Below the pieces are notes generated by a model that saw only the letters and a program-made list of their open reading frames with translations, ran no database searches and had not been told where the DNA came from. Position numbers and translations under genes: made by a program. Shown here piece by piece: positions 14,001-28,300 of a DNA stretch of 64,000 nucleotides. This stretch comes from Prochilodus magdalenae. Its lineage: Eukaryota; Chordata; Actinopteri; Characiformes; Prochilodontidae. Each line of letters begins with the position of its first letter. Positions within the stretch are counted from its first letter, which is position 1. The stretch spans positions 38,501 to 102,500 of the forward strand of contig JAMWET010000593.1 of NCBI GenBank assembly GCA_024036415.1, read 5' to 3'.

Positions 14001-17000
14001 AATATTTGTTATTGTGACATATGCTACCAGCATTATGACTCTATAATACTTACAGAAGATGCCATGTGACCTCTTTGTCACAATAAGACTAATCTTTTAT
14101 GATCTTATAACTGAACCTTCATTATTTTCCCTTAAGGGGAAACGGGTCTGGGCTCTTATGGGTTAATGCTTTACTGTAGAATAAAAGTGAAAACACCAAA
14201 CTATAAAAGAGAGCCAGTTATACCAGAGTGGAGCTTTACAGGAGGATGAACCAGCTTCCTTAACCTGCAGTGGAGCTGTTAGAACATGGTTTATTACTAA
14301 GCAGGTTTGGAGGGATTCTATTGGTCGGACCATCATGAATATTCACTAGATTGAAAGGCGCACTAAAGTTTTTACACCACTATATATATATATTAGAGAT
14401 GGCGATATGGAGGAGTATCATACTGTGGGACATCAGGAGTAGATGTGGTGTATCAGGATATGGACTGGTTCAGACTCTCATCAGTTGGAGCTGTTAAGTG
14501 TAAGTCTGTAGCGTCTTTAAGACCACCAACAAGATCTATTTAGTTGAGTGATTTTGGGGGTATTTTCATTGGTCCAGCTTTTGACTGGTATTGTGAGTGC
14601 TGACTCCATCCTGTTTTCCCATGATGGGCTCAACAGGCATTAACCTTGCCTCAATGATCAATGGTTTTTAACCTATGGACTATGGAGCCCCGGTGGTCCA
14701 CCCAAGTGCTGCTAGTACTGCATTTAGAGACAAAATATTCTGAGTATGTATTTAAACTACTTAAATTAATCTGGACCTCTGTTTGCAACTCTCCTCTCCT
14801 TGGCCTGACATACAGCACTTAAGAGCCACCAAACCACATCAGCTATGTCCGTGGCTTGATACGCACCCAGATGACTCTTAAATGGTAGAGTGAGCATCAC
14901 ACTGAGCACTCTCTCTAACAGCTAGGATGACCTCAATGTTAGAACGCTTCGGAAATCTGAGCCTAAATCTGTCTGTAGGCCATGGAAGCTTTGGTGGTCA
15001 TTTGTGCGGGCCATGAGTTTGAAAAGGTTGGAACACCCCAGCTGTTATTTGTTTTGCTGTTGCCCAAAGGAAATTCTGAAACAGCATGTTACAGTAGGTA
15101 TCTAGCCAAGTTGGCAAAGTCGTCACCAATGAATTCCCAAAATGAAATGTGTTCATGCTGTAGGCCTGGCCTGCAAGGTTTTTCATGGAAGCTGACAGCC
15201 ATCTCAAGCCATTATGATATTTAGCCTAATGCTTTGACAACCGGCTGTTGCTCAAGTGTACTCAAAGTGTACACTGTCTCACTGGAGAGTATAGTTTCTG
15301 GACCTCACAGGAGATGAATAATTCTGGACGTGACTGGATATTATTGATTCTGGACCTAACTGGATATTATTGATTCTGGACCTAACTGGATATTATTGAT
15401 TCTGGACCTAACTGGATATTACTGATTCTGGACCTAACTGGAGAGTATAGATTCTGGACCTAACTGGAGAGTATAGTTTCTGGACCTCACTGGAGATTAG
15501 TAATTCTGGACGTGACTGGATATTATTGATTCTGGACCTAACTGGAGAGTATAGATTCTGGACCTAACTGGAGAGTATAGATTCTGGACCTAACTGGAGA
15601 GTATAGATTCTGGACCTAACTGGAGAGTATAGTTTCTGGACCTCACTGGAGATTAGTAATTCTGAACGTGACTGGATATTATTGATTCTGGACCTAACTG
15701 GAGAGTATAGATTCTGGACCTCACTGGAGAGTGTAGATTTTGGACCTCTGGACATCACTGGAAATTTTTGATTCTGCGCGTAACTGGAGATGATTGATTC
15801 TGGATATCACTGATATTATTGATTCTGGACCTCACTGGAGATTATTGATTCTGGACATCACTCGAGATTATTGATTCTGGACCTTACTGGAGATTACTGA
15901 TTCTGGACCATCTCCAGTTTTGTTCGTTTTTCAGTTTTTGACATATTTAAAAAAAAATGCCTAATGCTCTTTACATTGTAACTTGGTTTGTTTGCTGGGT
16001 AACGGGTAGCATGACAGTTGTTAGCATGGCAGCTGTTTGAACATCTGCTTATGCCCTCATTTGTTCTGTGGTGTAAACCTGCTATTAGCTTACTATATAG
16101 CTACAGTGGGGTCCAAAAGGAAGAGAGAGCCCTACTGAAAATGCTTCAACTTTAAATTCTTCTTCTTTTTTATTTTTTGCCAATTTAATGCAATTTTTAA
16201 AATGACAAATCTCATTATCATACATAACAAATTGAGGGAATCTGAACATATTCCCTGGTGTCTGCTAGTTCTCTCTTTTGCTTTAATGACAGCATGCACT
16301 CAAACTGGCAGGGTCTAGATAAGGTTTTGCAAAAGCCTCTGATGAGTGAATCAATGCCACTTTAAAGTCTGGTGAATGTGAAAAATAAAATAAATAATAA
16401 ATGAGTAATAAATGAACAGTAGTCACTGTTTTGGAAAGTTTCTGCTGCTTACTTTCAGTTTTCTTCCAGGAAAAATATTAAAATATTTATTATTAAATTA
16501 TTATTCATTCTGGACCTCACTGAAGAGTATAAATTCTGGACCTCAGTGGAGATTATTTATTCTAAATCTCACTGTAGAGTATAGATTCTGGACATCATTG
16601 GAGATTACTGATTCTGGACCTCACTAGAGATTATTGATCCTGCAACTCACTGGAGATTATTGATTCTGCACCTCACTGGAGATTATTTATTCTGCACCTC
16701 ACTGGAGATTATTTATTCTGCACCTCACTGGAGATTATTTATTCTGCACCTCATTGCAGATTATTGATTCTGGATCCTCTGGGAATGACTATTTCTGGAC
16801 CTCACTGGATATTGTTAATTCTGCACCTCACTTGAGATTATTTGTACTGCACCCTCTGGGGATTAGTAATTCTGGACCTCACTGGATATTATTGACTCTG
16901 GACCTCACTGGAGATTAGTGATTCTGGACCTCACTAGAGATTATTGATTCTGGACCTCACTGGATATTATTGATTCTGGACCTCACTGGTGATTAGTAAT

Positions 17001-18315
17001 TCTCGACCTCACTGGAGATTAGTTATTCTGGACCTCACTGGAAACGATTGATTCTACACCTCACTGGAGATTACTGATTTATGCCTGAACAACGCAATAC
17101 AATACAAAATAACAATACAAAATAAGCCAATCAGGCTAACTAGTTAACTAATCAAGGATTAGTTATGACATCATCATGGGCTCTCATAGGTTAACCTTTT
17201 ACTGCTGGTGGAACGAAGCATTGTATCTCCATTTTTGTTGTTTTCAATTTTTGACATAATTTTAAAAAATGGCTTGTTTGCTGGGTAATGGTTAGCTGTT
17301 AGCATGAACGCTGTTTGACCAGCTGCTTATACCATGGGGTGTAAACCTACTATTAGCGCTATTATCTAACTAGTGGACTAATCAAATGTACTGCATCTAA
17401 TTATTGCACATGTTGCAACTGTACTGTGTGGAACTATCAAGTGCATTTAATGCAATCAGTAACATGAAACATCCATCAAATACATCCAGTCTGATGCATT
17501 TCTTGATGTAATAAACACACAAAGAATTTAGCACCACTATGACAATGATATATGGCAATATATATACACGTCATCAATATATACATAAATACATGTATAT
17601 TACAGCTGAATGGGTTTAGTGTTCATGGCAGGTTAGTGCACCAGCTCTCTGATCAGATCACTTACTTTGACTTGACACTTTGCAGGTTCTGTCTCATCAG
17701 CACCTTCGCTCCATACACCTTCTTCTTATGAATGTTGTAGAGAGCTGAGGAAGGAATACGCGCATCAGTCAACAGATAAACGTGTGAGGTCACACGGCTG
17801 CTTCACGGAAGAATTAAAAGTGGCAGCTCTGCTTCTTGATGTTGCTCAAAGTTGAAAGAAGGGGTTAGAAACATGCTGCCCTCCACACAACAGCAACCAA
17901 AGTAGATTTCTCCATCTCATGTGAGCATGGCGTTTTCTGATATTGTGTATGATTTTTCAATTGCACTCAGGAGGAGGTGGCAGCCGGTATTGTCCTCTCA
18001 GCCATGAAAGAACATGCGTGATAAAGAGTAGGTTTAAGCAGATTGTAATATAATAGCAGAGTGCTGGGTTTCTAGGACGGTGAATCATCGCACGTAAACA
18101 GCCTCGTTCTTGAGGCCATACTGTACCTTGTGTTAGCGCCGGTGCTTCAGCCGTGTACGTCATACGGAACTTGCTCTTTTTCCAGCTGCGGTCGTTGCTT
18201 ATCAGCGAATCATTTGCCTTTTCTATGTTCACGTCGTCACCGACACAGAACACGTCGCAGGCAGCCTGAAAGATATGGTATGTAGAGTGTTTATGTTTTC
18301 CCTAAAGCATTAGCT

Positions 18316-18380
<65 letters not shown>

Positions 18381-21197
18381 CTATGAAACAGTTTATAAAA
18401 CAAGAGTAGGTAACATTCTGGTTGCCATATTTCACAACATATTATGATATCTGTTCATTTAAATATTGGAAACATGAATTTTGTAAAGATCTATAACACA
18501 CTTTAACAAGGTTCAGGTACTGCATTAGACAGGTGCACATCCATGTCAACGTTTTAAGCAATTTTTGTCATAAAAGACAGGAAAATTCTGTGTGCAGTAA
18601 GAGAAAAAGCATCCGTTTTGGAAAACCTAGCACCAAAATCTTTGTGCTGCTAATCATTCAGCATCGGTTGCTAACTGCTAGCAACCTAGCACCTCCAGCC
18701 AGCTAGCCGAGTGCTACAGTTTCTACTTAGCTGTAAATAAACTAATCAAGCTCACACTAAATATAAAAAATGTATACAAAAAATGCTGTATAAAAGCTAA
18801 AAGATTATGATGGCTAGTAGATAAGAACAGTACACATCAGGTGTCTTGTTTATAACCAGCATTAGTCATGGCTTTAGCAGGACCACTGAACATTTTTGAA
18901 ATCCACCAGCTAACCTTAGCAGTTAACATCAGCAGCTCTTTGTGCTGCTAATAGTAGCATCAGTTGCTAACTGCTATCAATCTAGCACCTCCAGCCAGCT
19001 AGCCGGGTGCTACAGTTTCCACTTTTCATTTCCGCTGTAAATAAACTATCAAGCTCACACTAAATATGAAAAACGTATACAGAAAATGCTGTATAAAATC
19101 TAAAAGATTATGATGGCTAGTAGATAAGAACAGTACACACCAGGTGCCTTGTTTATAACCAGCATCAGTTGCTAACTGCTAACAATCTAGCACCTCTAGC
19201 TAGTGTTACAGTTTTCCATATGCTAAAAACAAACCAAATTCACACTAAATATTAGAGTTATACTATTAAGTGTGTTATAAAATAAAAAAATAAAATAGCT
19301 AAATGATTAAATAAAGTAGATAAGGACTGTCAACAGCAGGCGCCTTATTTACAACCAGTGTTAGCCATGGTTTTAGGCTAGCTCTGCTAACTTCTTCTTG
19401 TAAGGCCTATATTAACAGTTAACCTGAAGTATAGAGCATTCTATAGCATTAGCCTCTACAATGTAATTATGAATGTGGATGCTGACTTCACCAAGTCATA
19501 TACTATATTTTATTTATATTTCAGGAGGCTTCACATATTCTTGTCTTATTAACCAAGTGTGGCAATTAACCCCTAAGAGCCCATTGTGATATATACGTCA
19601 CAAGCCCTTAAAAATAGGGGGTTGGAGGTACCAGCTTTCCCTCAAGAAGTGGGCTTGTCCTTCCCACTGATCACGCACAGGAGTGCAGGCAGGGCATCAG
19701 GCCTTCATTTAGGTCAGGCCAATCATTCTTGGCCTCAGTTTTAGAGCCATTTCTTGCCATTTGTGTCTGTGCACAGAGGAAGTAGTCTTTTGCCTTTAAC
19801 CCATCTGTGGTAAAACACCCACATACACACACTCTAGTGAGCACACACTAGCGGGCACTGAGCACACCAGCCCGTAGCGGTGGGCAGCCCTATCCACTGT
19901 AAACTAGTTGATGCACACTCGGGTTGTGTTTTTGTCAATCGAGGCATTTCACTATCATGCCTCAATCAAGCTTTATGTCATCTGGCCAAGAGCATGCTGG
20001 CCATGGTTCATCCTTACTCTTATAAGACAACACCTCCCATTCCTACAGGTGTGGTCTCGTTGAGGTGTTCCCTGTCAGAGTGGTCTCTGACTTTCGCACG
20101 CAGTGTGATACAGACACACACACATGCACACAGAATGGCTCATCGCCCCGCACCTTGAAAACTTTCTTGGCCCAGGTTCTGAAGGACTCCTCCTGGCCGC
20201 AGAGTTCATCTCCCTCGCCCATGCGGAGGATGCGCTCCCCCCCTAGCTCTTCGAACAGCGTGTCCACTGCGTGGGCAAACGCACAGAAGTGTGGGTAGGC
20301 CCGCGAGCCAAGGCCAAACACAGAGAACCTAGCACAGAGGAAGAAAGAGTCAGTTACGCTCCATCCGTCTAACACGCAGGCTGAAGTGTGGGTAGGCCCG
20401 GCACCCCAAGGCCAATAACACACAGCGCACTGCAGAGAGCAGACATGCAGAGGATTTCCGGAGTGAAAGACCAGGAGCTGGAAAAGAGACACACACGTAC
20501 AGGGTGTGGGTGTACCCACAAGCCAGGGACAAGGACTTAGAGGCAAAGACAAACCATATCTACGTCCCATATGAATTATACAGTCATATTCAAACCTTTG
20601 GATTCAGTACCATTCAAAAAGACATAGTATTAAAGGTGCCATAACTTCTGCACATTTCCAGTATGCTCAGCTCAGCAAATCCCTGTCCCTATAGAGGATG
20701 AGTTCACTGAAAACCAACCGAACATGCTATTTAACCCAGCACAAACTTTTGCACATGACTATACTGTATAAGTACAGTATACAGTATATACAGTATATTT
20801 GTCCAGATTGTCCGGTTCGATGGACATTCTTGAGAGTCCCGAAAATGGGTGTGGCCTGCCCAGTTGACTCATTCCACTATCATGCATCACGCAAACTTCA
20901 TGTCACCTTGCAATGAGCATGTGTTCAACCACACTAGTGTTCAACCACACTCATAAGATAACAGCTCAGCACTTAAATAGGTGTGGGAGCTCCCAAACCG
21001 TCCCCTGAGGTAACACCACCTCAAAATCAGCATCATACTGCTGTCCCATGTGTCCTCTCTTCCACCTCCACCCACTCTCACACCTGCAGCTGATCGAGGA
21101 CTCCCATTTATACCCCATTGTTTGAACTGCCTGGTTACCAAATCTCTATATTTCTAAGCTGGTCAGACACACACAGAGAGAGAGCGAGAGAGACAGC

Positions 21198-21270
<73 letters not shown>

Positions 21271-24200
21271 TACAATAGAATACTGTGCTGTAGAGTACCT
21301 GACATTGGCAAGAGGTCCTGTGCTCTCAAAGTTGGCCTTAGACTCGGGCTCATCGCTGGAGGACTTGCGGGTGTCCGAGTACGAGGAGACGCTGTTGAAT
21401 CGCACCTTGTAGCTCCTTTAAACAAGTGGAGGAAGTAAAGACGAGACATTCTCTTTTATGTATGTGTTTTTCTGCATATATAACTTGCTGGTATAATTCA
21501 GTACCTTCATATTTCATAAAACATCGCTGTGTAAAATTCCTACATGAACTTTTTCATAAAGTTTTTGAAGTTTTATAGTCACTTGCTAACGAGCATTTTC
21601 GACTCTAGTGTCTCTCAGTCCACCAGTCTTTAATAGAGGGTAGTTAATTAGCCTGACACTGACGTCTATCATCATAAACACAGAACACTGATGGAGAACA
21701 GTTCGCATTAGCTAGAACCAAGCTCTGTCCAACACGTCAAAACAAGCTCAAAACAAAATGAGCGCTGTACTGTGATTGGTGGACTCACTTCACCTCCACG
21801 CAACTTACAGTACACTAACGCATTACACTTACTGAGTTACTGTACACCGACACGCTACTTACAGTACACTAACATACTACACTTACTGAGTTACTGTACA
21901 CCAACACACTACTTACAGCACACTAACACATTACACTTACTGAGTTACTGTACACCAACACACTACTTACAGCACACTAACACATTACACTTACTGAGTT
22001 ACTGTACACCAACACACTACTTACAGCACACTAACACTACACTTACTGAGTTACCGTACACCGACACACTACTTACAGCACACTAACGCATTACACTTAC
22101 TGAGTTACTGTACACCAACACACTACTTACAGCACACCAACACATTACACTTACTGAGTTACTGTACACCAACACACTACTTACAGCACACCAACACATT
22201 ACACTTACTGAGTTACTGTACACCAACACACTACTTACAGCACACCAACACATTACACTTACTGAGTTACTGTACACCAACACACTACTTACAGCACACT
22301 AACACACTACACTTACTGAGTTACTGTACACCAACACACTACTTACAGCACACCAACACATTACACTTACTGAGTTACTGTACACCAACACACTACTTAC
22401 AGCACACCAACACATTACACTTACTGAGTTACTGTACACCAACACACTACTTACAGCACACTAACACATTACACTTACTGAGTTACTGTACACCAACACA
22501 CTACTTACAGCACACCAACACATTACACTTACTGAGTTACTGTACACCGACACGCTACTTACAGCACACTAACATACTACACTTACTGAGTTACTGTACA
22601 CCAACACACTACTTACAGTACACTAACACACTACACTTACTGAGTTACTGTACACCAACACACTACTTACAGCACACTAACGCATTACACTTACTGAGTT
22701 ACTGTACACCAACACGCTACTTACAGTACACTAACACATTACACTTACTGGGTGACTGTACACAGACACTGTACTAACAGTACACTAACATATTACACTT
22801 ACTGAGTTACTGCACACCGACACGCTACTTACAGCACACTAACACATTACACTTACTGAGGTACTGTACACCGAGACGCTACTTACAGCATACTAACACA
22901 TTACACTTACTGAGTTACTGTACACCAACACACTACTTACAGCACACTAACATACTACACTTACTGAGTTACTGTACACCAACACACTACTTACAGTACA
23001 CTAACGCACTACACTTACTGAGTTACTGTACACCAACACACTACTTACAGCACACTAACACATTACACTTACTGGGTGACTGTACACAGACACTGTACTA
23101 ACAGTACACTAACACATTACACTTACTGAGTTACTGTACACCAACACGCTACTTACAGCACACTAACACATTACACTTACTGGGTGACTGTACACAGACA
23201 CTGTACTAACAGTACACTAACACATTACACTTACTGAGTTACTGCACACCGACACGCTACTTACAGCACACTAACACATTACACTTACTGAGTTACTGTA
23301 CACCAACACACTACTTACAGCACACTAACACATTACACTTACTGAGTTACTGTACACCAACACGCTACTTACAGCACACTAACACATTACACTTACTGAG
23401 TTACTGTACACCAACACACTACTTACAGCACACTAACACATTACACTTACTGAGCTACTGTACACCAACACACTACTTACAGCACACTAACACACTACAC
23501 TTACTGAGTTACTGTACACCAACACACTACTTACTGTACACTAACACATTACACTTACTGAGTTACTGTACACCAACACACCACTTACAGTACACTAACA
23601 CATTACACTTACTGAGTTACTGTACACCGACACGCTGCTTACAGCACACTAACACACTACACTTACTGAGTTACTGTACACCAACATGCTACTTACAGCA
23701 CACTAACACACTACACTTACTGAGTTACTGTACACCAACACACTACTTACAGCACACTAACACATTACACTTACTGAGTTACTGTACACCGACACGCTGC
23801 TTACAGCACACTAACACACTACACTTACTGAGTTACTGTACACCAACACGCTACTTACAGCACACTAACACATTACACTTACTGAGTTACTGTACACCAA
23901 CACACTACTTACAGCACACTAACACACTACACTTACTGAGTTACTGTACACCAACACGCTACTTACAGCACACTAACACACTACACTTACTGAGTTACTG
24001 TACACCAACACGCTACTTACAGCACACTAACACACTACACTTACTGAGTTACTGTACACCAACACACAAGGTTAAAAAAAAAAAGTGTGAATGTTCAGTT
24101 TGAGTGGCTAATAAGAAAATGCTCAAATCCACCACGTTAAAATTGGCGTCACGCTTGTCTCAGAGGTAGCACCAGATTCAGTTTGAAAGCTCCACACAGT

Positions 24201-24470
24201 CTGCAGAAATCAGCAGGAGAAGAAAACTTTAACCAACTGCTTCTGAGGTTTTGAAACATTTCGACACTGCATGTAAATTCGAGTCTGTCTGTCTGCGTCT
24301 GTGCGCAGAGGACACTGCACAAATTAATTATGGGAAAGCAGATGGGTAGGAGGAAGACGAGAGAATCACTCGCTCACTTATCTACACCCTCTCACACACA
24401 CAAGCTCACTTTCTGTCCTCTGCGCTGGTGGTAGGGTGCCTCATCTCCATCAGAGCCGCACCAAATTTCT

Positions 24471-24525
<55 letters not shown>

Positions 24526-24599
24526 AGATATATATATAGAGAGAGAGGACAGAGAGAGAGACACAGAGAGAGAGAGACAGAAAGACAGAGAGAGAGGAC

Positions 24600-24688
<89 letters not shown>

Positions 24689-24817
24689 CACAGGACATAT
24701 ATATATATAGAGAGAGGACAGAGAGAGAGACAGAGAGACAGAAAGACAGAGAGAGAGGACAGAGAGAGAGAGAGAGAGAGGACAGAAAGAGAGAGAGAGA
24801 GAGAGAGAGAGGACAGA

Positions 24818-24866
<49 letters not shown>

Positions 24867-25063
24867 AGATACGATAGAGAGAGCAATAAGAGAGAGAGGG
24901 AGAGAGAGAGAAAGGACAGATACGATAGAGAGAGCAATAAGAGAGAGAGGGAGAGAGACAGAGAGAGAGAGAAAGGACAGAGAGAGAGAGAGAGAGAGAA
25001 AGGACAGACAGAGAGAGAGAGAGAGAGAGAGAGAAAGGACAGAGAGAGAGAGAGAAAGGACAA

Positions 25064-25095
<32 letters not shown>

Positions 25096-25123
25096 CAGAG
25101 AGAGAGAGAGAGAGAGAAAGGAC

Positions 25124-25200
<77 letters not shown>

Positions 25201-25229
25201 AGACAGAAAGAGAGAGAGAGAGAAAGGAC

Positions 25230-25305
<76 letters not shown>

Positions 25306-28300
25306 CAGTAAGTCACTCGGCCATTCTACACATGCTTGAACTGATGTTGCCAAAAAAACACCTTCACATCAGGTCCAGGTGTGACTCCCAGCAATCGGAG
25401 AAGTGGCGATCTATGTGAACAGATCGATAGAAATAACAGGAAGGCAGATTTTCTGAGAGCAGTAGTGACACACACCTCTCCATTCTCTGGTGGGTCCCCG
25501 TTTCCAAATGTGCTGGTGACCACCAACACCAGCGTCTCATGCTCCAGGTCCACCACGTCATACTCTTCCATTGACATGACCTGAGAAACGGCACAACGCC
25601 ACACGGTTACGCCTTTCAGGCTGAACATGCAGACAGACTGAGGTAGAGGTTCAGGTATAGTACGTGTATGTGTACAAACACATGATATAACACCTGGTCA
25701 GGCTGATATGGCTGTTGTCAGAGTCTCAGTGCCCATGTACCCAGAGAAATGGCTGAAACTAAGTGGGATTACACTGGCTTACAGTAAAAGTGCTAATTGC
25801 TTGACTCAAACTTTACATGTACAAAATGACGGCCTTACAGAAGAGAGTTTAAAAGAGATACTGTTAAAAAAAAAGGTTCTAAGAATGTCATTTCAAATAG
25901 TAAGTTAGCAGTTAAATTTAATCTTCAAATAATTGAAAATATTCATGTTGCATTGCAGTGTAACTCGAGTTTACAAATTATGAAAAAATAAATAAATAAA
26001 ATAAATATGTAGACTCTGTAAGGAAAACAGGTCCAAAACGAACTTTATAGCAAAAACAAAAGAGATTTTATTAGAAGCAATATGAAGCATTTATATTTTT
26101 ATAAGTTTTAACTTTATATTTTAAGTTGTTTTAACCCTAACACACTGGTAGCCTGAATATTTTGAGTTATATAAACTGGATAAAATACATTTCTGGGCAT
26201 AAAACACAGATCCTTGGTCTGTTACCTTACAATTTCAAATTCAGCTAAAATTCAAAATGACAATTTCAAAGTTACACATTGAAAATTCAGCTCTAAATTG
26301 TAGGGCAGCCTAAAAGTTTATTTTTTAAAAATTAAAACAATCATATTTTTTATATTTAACTCGATAATTATATAAATGTACGCAAAAGTCTGGGCAACTG
26401 GCCAAATGACATGTTTTGTTTCCATACCCCTGCACACTGCAATCCACACTTACTATTTACTGTATTGACTGAATTAAAAACATAAAATAACATAAACCTA
26501 AAATACGGCCCAACTTTCAGTGTTCTCTGTAGAGGATGCATCTTATTTTCATATTATCGTTTCATTTGTTACAAGACAATAGGATGTGGGGACTGGATGC
26601 AAATGCAAGTTCTTTTAATGAAAAACACAACAAGCTGAAACTAACCTGAACCACTCTAGACAACACAAAACTAAGAGCATAAAACCGGTTTACTAACAAA
26701 CTAACACAGGGACCTGCGATCAGGAGGGAGAACAAAGCAAAAGGAATACAAATGACAGGCATGTAAACAAGACGTCACATAGGAACAACCGCCAAGCAAG
26801 AACACAGTGGACCACAGGGAGTAGAAATTAACAAAGACTAATAAAGAACACCTGGGAAGGGGCGGGGCTACAAACAAGGCACCTAACTAGAGGGCGGAGA
26901 CAGGAGGAGCACCTGACCAAAACAAACAGAAGCACATGGAGCAAGATAACAAGGAGTACATGGACAAGGCAAGACAGAAACAGAAAGCCAGAGGAGACAG
27001 ACAAACGTGAACTGGACAGGGCAGGGTGTGACATCATTAGGACCCTTTAACCTGTATGTGCCCTGGGTTTGATGATATCTCAAAACATAAATCAATCAAT
27101 AATAAATCAAATTAAAATCAAATTAAAACCTTTTACATGCTTCACGATGTACAGTGGTTGGACAATGAAAATGAAACACCTGGTTTTAGACCACAATCAT
27201 TTATTAGTATGGTGTAGGGCCTCCTTTTGCGGCCAATACAGCATCCATTGGTCTTGGGAATGACATATACTGCGTCCTGCACAGTGGTCAGAGGGATTTT
27301 AGGCCATTCCTCTTGCAGGATAGTGGCCAGGTCACTACGTGATGCTGGTGGAGGTTCGTCCTTCTTTGTGGTATGCTGACATTACCCTGGATACCGTGGC
27401 TCTTGATACATCACAAAGACTTGCTGTCTTGGTCACAGATGCGCCAGCAAGACGTGCACCAACAATCTGTCCTCTTTTGAACTCTGGTATGTCACCCATA
27501 ATGCTGTGTGCATTGCAGTATTTTGAGCAGAACTGTGCTCTTACCTGCTAACTGAACCTTCACACTCTGCTCTTACTGGTGCAATGTGCAATTAATGAAG
27601 ATTGGCCACCAGGCTGGTCCAATTTAGCCATGAGACCTCCCACACTACAATGACAGGTGTTTCAGTTTCATTGTCCAACCCCTGTACATACGACTCTACC
27701 ATGGAACTCATTAAACAAAAGAAGAAGCAAGGAAAATCCATTTTACCCTGAGACGGACCCTCTAATATCAACAATTACATGAACTGATGAACTGGTTACG
27801 CTTTAACGAGGTGCTAATTAGCAGTGAGGATGTGGCTGTGGGTGTTACTTGTTGAATCCCTTTAGAACACCACCATAGACGGAGCAGAGCGGCACAGAGA
27901 GGATAGAGAGCAGCATCATCTGCATCTACATCACGTAAGAGCAACAAGATCACATAAGCATGATTGATTAGTTTACCACCCCAGGAATGCACGCCGGCCC
28001 GGAGCAGAAACACTTGATTGAGTTTTCCGTTTTTTTCTGGAATATTGTTTCCTGTCCTTCGGAAGCCTCGCATACCTCGGGGTGGTTGGTGATCTTATCC
28101 TAAACCAGAGCGCGACGCTTGGTTGAGTAAATTCTTGCGCGTCTCTGGGCGATTTACCACACGGGACGCCGAACGATCGTGACACACAACACATTTGTAG
28201 CGCTCCCGGCTGTCGCGCTGCGAACGCAACCTAAAAGAAGTCAGTGTGCACAGCACAGCCTGGGTACAGGTGCGGTGGGACACAGAGCTGGGTGGAGGGG

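Larger units (their letters stand above)
19930..20990. repeat. Diverged duplicate segments flanking exon e15
   Basis: Segment 19946-20055 (ttcactatcatgcctcaatc, agagcatgctgg, aggtgtgg) and segment 20868-20990 (ttccactatcatgcatcacg, gagcatgtg, aggtgtgg) are diverged direct copies lying on both sides of e15. Together with the partial e15 copies they suggest a local duplication spanning this exon. Confidence 0.6.

Noticed and set aside
21800..24065. CRISPR-like or direct repeat with spacers
   Set aside because: The units are fully tandem without unique spacers; an ordinary satellite in a vertebrate intron.
24392..25353. Open frames of 220-294 codons rich in Leu/Ser
   Set aside because: They are readings of the CT/GA repeat in all three frames; intron e12-e13 with proper splice sites spans it.
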